Positions 46,049-58,000 of a stretch of 64,000 nucleotides of DNA are shown piece by piece. Under the pieces are notes generated by a model that saw only the letters and a list, made by a program, of their open reading frames with translations, ran no database searches and was not told where the DNA came from. Each line of letters begins with the position of its first letter. Within the stretch, counting starts at the first letter, position 1. Position numbers and translations under genes: made by a program. The stretch is taken from positions 113,972,001 to 114,036,000 of the forward strand of contig CP142453.1 of NCBI GenBank assembly GCA_038049695.1, in the 5' to 3' direction. The stretch is from Cinnamomum chago (taxonomy: Eukaryota; Streptophyta; Magnoliopsida; Laurales; Lauraceae).

Positions 46049-49000
46049 CAGCATCCTAATCTCATATTGGTAGGCTTATTTTGGCATTTTGCATGTACTT
46101 TGAGAATCTCAGTTCATTTTATTCTTTCTTAATGCCATATAAGTTATATATATGTTTGCAATAGTCTTTTTCTTTTTGTTAAGTTTCATGCAGGGTTTTA
46201 TTGACCTGCTTCAGTTATAACTTCTTCAGATGGAAATTTCATGAACAAAAGTAATTTGTTTCTACCGTTGCTTTATTAATGTTCTACTAAGAGTTACTCC
46301 TCACAGTGTGCATGAGGTAAATACCTCAGCCTCTTGTGGTACCCACTTGGATGCATGCCGATAATGGGAGGATAATGTGATAGAAAGGTCTCATTGTGGA
46401 AATGATTTTGGGCAAAATCATCTCTGTCAGATCATCACAACCATTGATTTAAGGTCCCTAAACATCAGACAGTTGTGATGATCTGACAGAGATGATCATC
46501 TCTGTCAGATCATTTCAACCCGCAAACATCAGACGGTTTCTTAAGTTTCATTCTTAAAGAAATTCAATCCAATGTTGAGTATATTCAGATTACTGTCATA
46601 ATATGGCAAGTGACAATTCAGGGTAGGGTGGGGGACCATGTGGTGGTTGAAAGTTTACATATCACGCAAGCTGTGATAGGTACCTTTTAGCAGAAAGAAA
46701 CCATAGTTATCGTTATTATCTTTTTAAGCTTGAGTTTGCGGGTTGAAAACATCTTGTTCATCTTTCACTGAATACGTTTCATTTTGATGCCTTAGTTGAT
46801 GTTTTGCTAATTAACTTTTCTATCATTCAGGGTGTAACATTGGAACTCGATGATGAGATGGTTCCAAATGAGAACGATAGGAAGGTTTCACAAGATATTA
46901 TCAACAATGTCAAATTAAGTGAAGGGTATTTGATGCTTGCTCGGGACATTGATTGCATGGAACCAAAATCCCATAAAGAAATCTGCAATGTATCCTTTTT
47001 TCCCTCCTTTTTAAAGAATCCCAATGGGACTAGTTTATTTTATTTTCTATTATTATTTTTGAGAAAAAGAAACCATAAAAGTGTTGGGTTAATGTCTTGT
47101 ATTCTGTTTGTAGCCAAGTACCAGGTTTTGGGGCAGGGGTATTTTGTTAATTGTACTGGTCTTTCATAGGGTCTAAGAAAGAGGATGTTATATGCATATG
47201 TACACACAAGCATATACGTATACATATACATATACATATACATATATGATGTAACTTCTAAATCCCGGGCCTATGATTGTAATCAGTAAAGAGAGTAAAA
47301 GTTCTCTTTGGCTCTGGATGTAGGCACATTTTAGACCGCTCAAATCCATTGTGTGATTTCTCCCTTGTGTGGTTGGTTGATTGTTGACTGCAGATTTTGC
47401 ACTGCCACACACACACGCACAACTTAAAGACAGTCGTGGGAACCATGTATATCAAAAGATAGTTGTCTTTCAAAATCAAGGAACGCATTTAAGCCCCTCC
47501 ATTAGAAAGGAAATAGGCTTTCCCATTATATTTTTCATTTAACAAGAAAAAATGTTTCTTTTATGGGATCAAACTTATCAAATCTCCTTGTGTACTAGGT
47601 CCCACTAGAACTTCACAGTTATGTGTGCTTTGGTGAGAACGCTACTAGGATGGTCTTCTTTGGAAGTCCTCGTTTTGTCCCCCAATCTCATCATTAAAAG
47701 AAATGCCAATCTTTAAAAGAAATGCCAATCTTCTCCATCTAATATGAGAATCTCTTAGGGTGAGGGCCGAGTCACTACTAATCTCCAAATGTCTTGTAGA
47801 AGTTCAAGAAAATCTCTTCCTGCCAATATAGCTCAAGCCTCAACCTCACATGCTTCACAACATCCATGTTGCCCGAAGAACACCCTCAACACCTTTTGCT
47901 ACGATGTCCCACAAAGAACCCACTTTAGTTATACCATCGTCGCTCATTATTGACATTTAAGTTAATCTGAAGGTTATCAATCCACTATTGTTATTTATTT
48001 TATTTTTGAGTTATTATGCACTACAACTAGCTTATGCTTCATATGCAAGGAAAGCTTCCATGTGAAGCATTTTTCAATTGTTTTGCTAATAGGAATCAAT
48101 CATAATTTTTTAGACTCATTGAGTCTACAAGATTTGTTTAGTTACACTACCAGGTCAAGTTGACCAAGAAACTTAGTGGGTTGATTAAGCCAGTCAATAA
48201 CTTAATTTTTAAAACATTTATCATAAATCTATAATTTTTTTGAATAATTCATTAATCTATAAAACCATAATAACTATATGTAAAAATACAAAAATAATAT
48301 ATATCCTTTTCAAAATTGGATAAATTTCATGTACACTGGAATTTGAATTTTCAAATTTCAATCATGTAACCATATCCCCCTCGCTCCTCTGAAAAAAAAA
48401 GTCATTTAAAGCATATTTAACTTCTATTATTCTAAAAGAATCGACGTTTATATATGATTTTTTTAGTTACATCATTGAAGACATGTACGAAGCAACACTA
48501 AGGGTGTAGGACTACCCGTTGAGAGACGGGAGTTTTCAGTGACCATAGGTTTGCACTAGGGGTCCGCTTTAAGCCCTTATCTGTTTGCACTTATTATGGA
48601 CGAGTTTAATTGCTTATATTCAAGAGGTGCCTTGCTGTATTATGTTTGCAAATGATTTAGTATTGGTAGATGAATTGAGAGATGCCATGAACACGAAACT
48701 TGAGAGATGATCGGAGGCTTTAAATCCCAAGGGCTTTAAAGCAATTCGTATAAATATGGATTATATGATTTTTTAACTTTAGTGGGGGATGTTCAGAGGG
48801 TTGTAACTCATGTGAGAATTGAAGCTCAAGAGAGGAAAGTCCTTCCGATACCTTGGCTCTATGTTAGTAAGGATGGAGAGGTTAACGAGGATGTCAAACA
48901 TAGGATAAGCGCTAGATGATTAAAGTGACTTGCTTTTGAAGTGATTTCTGATTGGAGCATACCAACAACTAAGGAAAATTTTTACAATATAGCGATTAAA

Positions 49001-52000
49001 CTGACTTTGACCTATGGAGTAGAAAGTTGGGTAGGAAACAATACATGCAAAAAGTGAGTGCAGTAGAGATAATAATGTTGAGATGGATGCTTGGTTTAAC
49101 TAGGAAAAGTAGAACCACAAATTAGTAGGGTAGGATCAAAAGGTAATAAATTAAGAGAGACTCATTTATGGTGGTTTGGACATATCCAAAGCAGGCCAAA
49201 AGGGCGCCTTGGTGAGGAAAACTTTTTCAAGTTAAAATGGTAGGCGAACGAGGACATGGATAGAAGTAGCAATAATAGATCTAAAGAAATGCAACCTATC
49301 CGAGGACTTGGCTTAGGATAGATTGAAATAGAGAAAAAAAATATATGTATCCGACCCATCATAGTTAGTACAAGGCTTTGTTGATGATGATGTTGGCAAC
49401 TTGGCATGATTTTTTTTTTTAATTATACAAGGATATAATTGTCTTAAAGGACGTGATTTACTTGGGCAAACTAGGATGAGTCAAGCCGATTTATGAGAGG
49501 TCTTGGTGTGGGTCAACTGCCTTTTAACCAAAACTCGTCTGAACGGAGTTCAAATCAAAATGGTCATCCATTATCTGATGGGTTGAGTCAAATTGAATGT
49601 GTTCCTAGTGAACCTTTTGGGGTATAAAAAAGATGTGACCAGCCGTGATGTTTCTTAAAGTAAAAGTGTTGTTGTCCTTCTCAGGCTAGTCTGGTTTTGT
49701 GGTTTTTAGAGTCGAAAATTTTATAAGGGAAGGTTAGGTTATTCAACGCTCTACCTTTGTGCGTTTATTTATACAAAAGGTGATACAAGTTTTTAATTGG
49801 CTTTGGGAGGAAGGTCAACCCATGCAACCTTCAAGACTTCACTGTGAAATGATTCTCTTTTCACGTTTCCTGTTACCAGGTTGCCTAGTATGGAAGTGGG
49901 GTTGGGGTGGGTTGGGGGGGCGGCACATGTTCAGTCCATGAGTTACCTTTCCATACCTTAATCTACTTTAGGTACTTGAATATGTACCTACTCAGTACTC
50001 AACAAGGATTGAACATATAGGTGCCAGACCAGTGATTGATTGTGTCAAGACCCATACCCAATTCAAGATTCACTACGATCATAAACTGTAAAGAAATTAA
50101 AGAAACCACAGAAAGCATAACAAAAACTTTCTTACCCAACAATGTTCTCTGCATAAAAAATACAATTCCAACCTCCCCTTCCCAGCCCAACCCAACAGAA
50201 AAAGGAGGGAATAAATCACAAAAAAATCTTGCAAGTCTAAAGAAGTCCAATTAGCCAAAATGCAAACCGTGTGAACTAATTACATATTATTGTGTAGGCT
50301 AACATAGAGCAAATGCTCTTGCTAACGATAATAATGGTCTTGGGTTCTTTTCTTAGTCAGAAAGGCTTGAGTGCTTGGCTCTTTGCCGATCCCAGACTTG
50401 GTGGATGCATAAGTCATATTTTTGTTCCTATAGATTGTACTATCAATCAGTTTTGTTCTGTACCTCCGTTGTGTTCCAGTGTATTTATCATTTCCAATAG
50501 AAACTCTTTGATTAGAAATGGGTGACAATGGTTTGAGCCAATGGTTCAATTGTGGCTGCCCATGGATCCCTTGGGCCAGTGGTCCACCAACCATGGGTCA
50601 TCTGGGTCTATTGTCCACAATAGAAAGCCCAAGGAGCAGGCCAGGATCCCCCTTAGCTTCAGCGTTATGTTGGGTTGATGGGTTATTCAGCCACACATCC
50701 AATGATGTTAGGCTCCGTCCCGAGTTAATCATAATTAACTCTAATTAATTGAGCTTAAGACTAATTAAGCCGGTTTAAGAGAACTAATGGTGATTTATCA
50801 CCAAATGGAAGTTGAATGAGCCTAATGTGAGTAATTGAGGCTTAATGAAATAGTAGCCAAGATTAAGAAGTGAATTGTAAGGAAATGAAGCCCAAATGAG
50901 CAAACCAAGGACTTTTTCGGAAATACGGATTTGTACGTATTTGGTCGAATCCGGAAAGTCTTGATACCAACATGTGTATCTTGACGAGTACGATAGTTTT
51001 CGTAAACGGTTTGAATTGATTCGATGAATATCGAACCAATTGGACCTTGAATTGACTTGAATTGAGATTAAAGGAAATAAAAGGGGCTTAAATGCAAAAT
51101 AATCTCATATAAGATGAGATGAACTTCATTCATCTCATTTCCTCTTGTTTTCCAACCCTAGGCAACATCCGTTTCATGTTTTCCTTTCTTCTTTCTTTCG
51201 TTCTTCTTCCTTTGAGTGTGAATTGAGGTGAGTGAAGAGAAAAGGAGACTATATACTTCATCTTCTTCATTATTTTATTGCAAATCAAGCTTCACTTTGA
51301 GGAATTCCTACTCAAGCCAAGCTAAACAAGGGTTTGTGGCAAGCAAAGCTTCATTTGAGGCAAGTGATACATGTGCTTATGCTTGTTGAAGTATTTTTGT
51401 GGATTTTGATAGAAATAAATGATGATTAGGGTGCATAATGGGTTTTAAAAACCCTAATTAGATTGTGTATTAATGTTAGATTAGTTGGAAATGGATGATG
51501 TGTGAGGAGGGGACAGGAGGTCCCATTGTTCTTGCAGGTTGTAGAGGAGTAATGGAGAAATGGGTGTAAAAGAAGAGAGAAGGAATCAGATTTTCGGAGT
51601 TGAGTTCTGGACAGTTCGCTCGAGCGAATAGGGAGTCGCTCGAGCGAATAGGGAGTCGCTCGAGCGACCAAGGTTCTGTTTCAGAGAAAAATCGTCCAGC
51701 CAGTTCGCTCGAGCGAACATCAAAATGCGGTCGAGCGACCAACGTTCTGTGAGGTGTCCGCTCGAGCAAACTTTACTCGCTCGCGCGAACCTATACAGAA
51801 GCACATATTGATTGTAAGTGAAAATTTTGGCCAATCGCTCGGACCCAGTGAGTCTCGAATTTAGCGAGAACTAAGAACGCTTAGGTGGTCCTAGATGCTC
51901 CTCATGTAGGGAAATAACTTGTGATTAATTTCAATGGATCGATAAGGCTAATATTAATGGTGTCTAAACCTTCATAAGTCTTAACTACGGTTCTTCCAAT

Positions 52001-55000
52001 GCACCATTTCATTCCAGAATGTCATCTATAGTAATACGTGCATTGATAAACCGTGTTTCACTTGAGTGTTGGGTTTAGATAATTGGTTTTCGAATTGAGT
52101 AATAGTGTTTAGAATCAGTGACGGGTCTGGCACTACCTAGTGGTTTCCGAACTCATTATTGAATTGAATTGAATGAATTGCGAAATGAAATGACTATTCC
52201 TACTGCAGTAGATGAGATTGGGGTGTTCCGGAGCCCGTGGTGACACCAGTGATCTCTGATCAAGACACTGGGAGATCCCACCTTATTGGACCGAAAGGTC
52301 ATTGACTGAAAAGTCATACATTGAAAAGCCATTAATAAAGGTTGAACGTAATGAATAAATGAATATGAATTGCTTCCTTTTGGGAAGAATAGAATGAATA
52401 GAATGGAGTTGAAACCAATGCTAGTGTAGTTTCCATATTATTGTCATTGTTATTTATGTTTCTTATGAATTGTTTAGCTCTGTTAAACAATGAACTGCTA
52501 GGACATTATGAACATGCTATAAATGTATGTATACCTTGTTGAACCGTCGTGTTTACGGTATTACTGATGATATTACAGGCTCAGTTACCCGTGCTGGTCC
52601 CTCCGAGACCGTCCCGCCAGCGCAGGAGGCCCATTCGCTACCTCCAGGAGGTCTAGCCGAATGGACGTAATCAGAGAGCGGGTTCATTGAAATCTTTTGG
52701 AAACTTTTTAGAAATGTTTTATATATTCATTTTGGTATTGTAGGTACTGTATATGATGTCCCTTGCATTGTATTTAAATATGCAGTGGTTGATAATAGGT
52801 GATATGAGACAATGTAAAGTAAACTTTACAATTCAGAGTAAATAGTCTGATTCATTTTGATAAATGGTTGTCAATGTATTTTATTTGTATATTCCGCACA
52901 ATGTACATTGACAGGTATTATGCAAGATCCCTTGTAGATTTCGATTAACTTCGGTGAATTCGGATCTACGGGAGTAAGTATGATTAATATCGCGACCCGG
53001 GGGTTAACCCTAATGACTCTGATCTCGGGTCCGGGTCGTGACAAATGAGCCCAAGATAAAGTGTTTCTGACATGATTTGGAAAGTCACTGTCCAATTTGC
53101 TATGGTGTTTGTGTAGTTGTGGTTTTGAGCTTTGTTTGAGTAGTTCTCCGACTAAGAGAGTCCTATAGGGTTGTCATCTGCTTCCTCTTTTGTGAGGAAG
53201 TGAAGGCAATTGCTGATGATGTTTTGCTTAGTTGTGGTATTGAATTCTTGTCAATGTACTTCTGTAACTAAAAAAGTCCAAAAGAACTATCATATGCTTC
53301 CTTTTCTATGAGAACGTGAGGCGTTTTCTTCATCCTTTTTTTTCCTCAAGCAATTATTAATGAAATCCTAAATCTTTCTTTCCGATTTTGGTACTTGGTG
53401 TTTCATATATTTGGTTTAAGGTGTTGAATCCTAAATCATATTTAAGCTTTGGCTTGAGATTGGATATATGGATTTGATCATACCAATTTCCCATTGATTT
53501 TGCATCAATGTTTTCTGCATCATGAATTTTGATGTCTGAAAGGATCGGCACAACCTATAATTCTGGGATCTTGCACAATTGATTTCCTAATGATTGCCAA
53601 TTTTCTAGTGGAGGGATCCAAAATTTCCTCTTGTTCAGAGTTGGTTCCACAAAAAGAATTTTTTTGGGTTTCTAGTCAAAGGGAACAAAATTCATTACTG
53701 TATGAAGAATGTCTACAGGAGTCTGTATAGAGTACACTGAACAACAGAAATTTACATGTATTTGAACAGCGGTCCTAAACTTCTTTTTTTGCCTTTTGGT
53801 TTGCAAGTGAAACCGAAACTTATGCCAGTAAATTAGACATTAGAACTCAAAACATATCTTCTCTATTTACTCTTGCTTTCACTCATTGGTCTAATAGTTC
53901 ATTGCTTTTTGTAACACATGGTGAAAGGACAGCAATCGGTGACACCTCAGCTAGTCCATTCCATCTGCAATAATGCTAACTGCTATGGCTCAGAACCCCA
54001 CTTGTTTGCTTGATGCACTGTATAGTGCGAGCCCCCTTAAAATAATGAGTTTGCCCAAAAATATCTTTTGAGAAGATCCTCAGTGCTCTTATAGTAAGAA
54101 ATTCCAGTTCGTTTGATTTTTTTGATGCCCATCGTTATGTAGGAAACTTCTTTTTCCCCTGTTTTGATCCTGGAACGTCTCTGCAATACTTACAGGCCCT
54201 TGCTCTCCTTTGCTTGCACCATCCTCATTGAATTCTAGATTTCTAACTGGTGGTGAGTTTCACCTGGTTGTGCTTCTTTTTTTTTTTTTGGGATAGGTAA
54301 CATAACTTGAGTCCATAGGCTCTCATGGTTGAAACATTTGTTAGAAATTCGATATTCATTTTTCTTTGAACTCTTACATATTGATAACTATAAAGTGATT
54401 CTTGCCTTGTCAAATTTTTTTTTTTAACTCTTTGATTGGGCATTTCTCTTGATTGGAGATGCTATTATTTCCTTCCTTTCAAAGTGACCAAATGATGGCC
54501 GGCAGAGTTACCAAACATATGAGCTTGTCTCTCATGTTAACATTGCTCTTCCCCAGCCCAAGGTGAATCCTTGAAGCGACCCTGCAACAGATTCTTGATT
54601 TTAAACAAATTAAGGGGTCAGCCTGAGCCCACAAACTTTGCCCTTGTAATGTGGTCGATTGGATTCCTCCAATACTATTAGTTATTTTGATATTTTCATC
54701 AGAATAGATAATTATAGTTGTTCGATTATTTGTGAACTGATGCCTTTAAAACTCATAGTGTTGTCATTGGCTGCATGGGATATTCTTTATTCATGTTCTG
54801 TAGATATTATAAATCAGATCACAAAAGTTTGCCTTTCCTTCTATGATGTGGTTCCTATGATTTTGATAGGTCCATCTGGCATTCGATTGTCGGTCAACTG
54901 CTGATATTGCCAGAATGCATGTAGCTGCTACTTTTATGAATGCATTTGTGAATGCAGGATTTGGTCAGGTAGAGATTAGTTTTCATCAGTCAGCCCGATT

Positions 55001-58000
55001 CCAATTCCGAATTTTCATTCTGTTTCCCTGCTGCAGGATAAGTTGATGACTTCCGGGTCAGAATCAACTAGAAGTTGGCTTTTCAGAAATAAGAAACATA
55101 GGAAGACCAGTATTGCAGCGAGCTTGGTATGGTTTGCATTTTCCTATGCATGGTATCAGTGGCTATTCCTATGCATGGTATCAGTGGCTATGTGCTTTAG
55201 TGATGCTGTTAATTGCTTCTGCTCCATTGTAGGGATTGATTCTGCTGTGGGATGTTGATGGTGGTCTTGCACAAATTGACAAGTACTTTGACAGCAATGA
55301 CAATCATGTCATAGCAGGAGCTCTATTGGCAGTTGGCATTATCGCTTGTGGAATAAAAGATGATAGTGACCCAGTGAGTTTCCTTTAATATCTTCTAGAC
55401 CCCACAAACCTATTGGGACAAGTAATAAATTATTGAAGTGTCAAATGATTGTCAATTGTGAGAAGCAAAAAAATCTTCCCACAACGTTGCATGTGAGACA
55501 TTGTCTTTCGTAATCCAAGAAATTCATCTAAAATCTGATGAGCCAATCATGTGATGAACCAAAAATGTCCTGTCAGATTCTTTTCTCTATCCAATTGGTC
55601 TGTCGGAAAGGAAATCACCTCTAATGATCTACATTTGACAACTGAAGAAAGACTGTCAGGATCATCCAGTTAGCAGGATTTTTGTTTTAAGCTTGGCCTG
55701 ACTTGTTACACCCTTGGACACAGCTTGGATCATATAAATGTTAACCTCACGTATGGGTGTGTAGGGCCAAGCAGATGGTACAAATTTATCATTTTGTATT
55801 TCCTCTAATTTGTTTATTGTGCTGGTTTGTGAATTCCTTTTTTTTTTTAATAGGTCTTGGACCTTCTAGCCAACTATATTAACGAAGAAGATGCTAGCAT
55901 CCGTATTGGGGCGATAATGGGCCTTGGCCTTGCATATGCAGGTTCTCAGAATGGGCGGGTAATTTCCTTGAGAAAGAAATCGTATCATTTGAGTTATATT
56001 GTAATCACTGCCAGGCTTCATTGGTGCCTTGTAGTTTCCTTAATGATTTCCCTATGATATTTCTTCTCATCAGATTCATAGTCTCTTGTCCCCCATTTTG
56101 GAAGACCTAACGGCACCACTTGATGTTCTTGCCTTCACTGCCATCTCACTGGGATTGGTCTTTGTGGGTTCTGGCAACCGAAAAGTTGCTAATTCCATTA
56201 TCAGTTCTATAACGATGGACCGAAGTGAGGCAGAATTAAGCAATCCTCTCATTCGGTTTCTTCCTCTGGGCGTCGGCCTTGTATATCTCGGGAAAAAGGT
56301 AGTACCATTTTCTTCCTCTGTTCTCCATATTTACATATCTTGGAAAGAAGGATATAATCTAATGGGCATTGTCTCGTGGCTCTTGCATGCCATTTAGTGT
56401 ACAGGCAGGACCTACCAATTTGCTGATGTGTATCTTTTTTAAAATTTGATTTCTTTCACTGATATTGATACTAGCTGCTTTCTGTTTCAATTTTTTATCC
56501 TTTATCTTCATTTGTTACTTCATATTTAATATATAGATATTTTGTACAGAGCTGGATAAGAATTGCCGACTGTATAGAAGAATGAAATCTCCAACTGAAC
56601 TGAAGTCAGTAGATTATTAAAAAAATAGAAAGAAAAGAAAAATATGGTATAAAGGAAAAAAACGAACAGCTATCCAGTTGATGCAGGATTGAGTGGACTG
56701 AAAATATTGGTTTCCCCATATACTCCCCCTAAGCTCAACGATCCAGAACCCCCATTTGTTTCTGTTGGAAATGGATGTAGCAAATGTCCACGTTGTGACA
56801 TGAACATCTGATTATATAAGAAGCAATTTTGATACTTCCTTTCCTCCTTGCTAGCCTGCAACAAAGTCTCTCTAGTTGCAAGTTTCCTGCCTCTGTTGCC
56901 TCTTTGACACCTAGGAAGAGGAGTGACCAAGGTGATAATACCCTTGCTATCCTGCAGAGTGCCACCGGGCCTTGATTTTATCTTGAACCACCGTCAACGT
57001 TCAACTTCCTTTACCTGGCGGTTGCATCTTGCACTAATTTTCAAATGAATTGTAGCATCTGCATTCTTTTAATGAATTATCCACTCTTTCCTCCTAGGGA
57101 ATAAGCATGGCAACTGCGAACTTATTAGGATTTCTCACACATTTCCTACCTTTAAGTTCTTCTAGATGGTTCCCAAATGCGGCATGGAAGAGCATGGACA
57201 CATGATGGATGTGGCAGAACATGGATAGGATAAAAAATTCTTATCATTCTGCTCTATAATGGCCACATAGTTTCTTTTGAGGAAGCCATCAACAAATGTA
57301 ACTCATTAACTGAAAAGGGGCCCTATTTATTTATTTGTGCGTGTGTGAGAGTGCGCGTGCATGTTCAGGGACTTTCAACTAGAATTGTAAATAATAGATC
57401 TGGGAAAACTCTGATACTGAACGATTTCAACCTCCTTTGGACCTTTCTGAAATGTAAGATTCCAAACAATCTTACCTCTGAAAACACCATGATGCTGACT
57501 CAGAAACCTTTTGGGAAGACACAGACTAGGAACAAGGACATGACGGACACAGCAATGGTAAATCATCCCAAAATCTTATTTCATCCGCTCTCCCAAATTC
57601 TGTATCGATTTCTTTATTTTATGACTCTACTACCAGGAGACTTCCCAAACACATTGCATGTTTTAGATGCGGGACATCTTACTCATAGATAATATCCAGT
57701 TCTTAATCCCTTTCCTTTGCCTCACCTCTCCTTACTTTTGTGCATGATGATACCTCTATGAAGAACTTTTAGCCTCATCAAATTCTCAGGCTTTTGTGAA
57801 GCCCAATTTTACTTTGTTACTCTTTGTTGGCTATGTATCAGCATTTGTACTTAAGTTTCTTATTTGAACTGTGAAATGCTTTTGCTGCATTATTGTTTCT
57901 TCCTGGATCTTGTGGTTATTGGAGATTTGCTTCACTACAGGACAGCTTTGAAGAGACAGCTCAAAGTACAAATGCTTTCCATAAGAAACTTCGCAAATGT

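Noticed and set aside
51426..51834. Minus-strand frames with repeated [14 protein letters not shown] peptides
   Set aside because: They are translations of the CGCTCGAGCG palindrome array inside the solo LTR.
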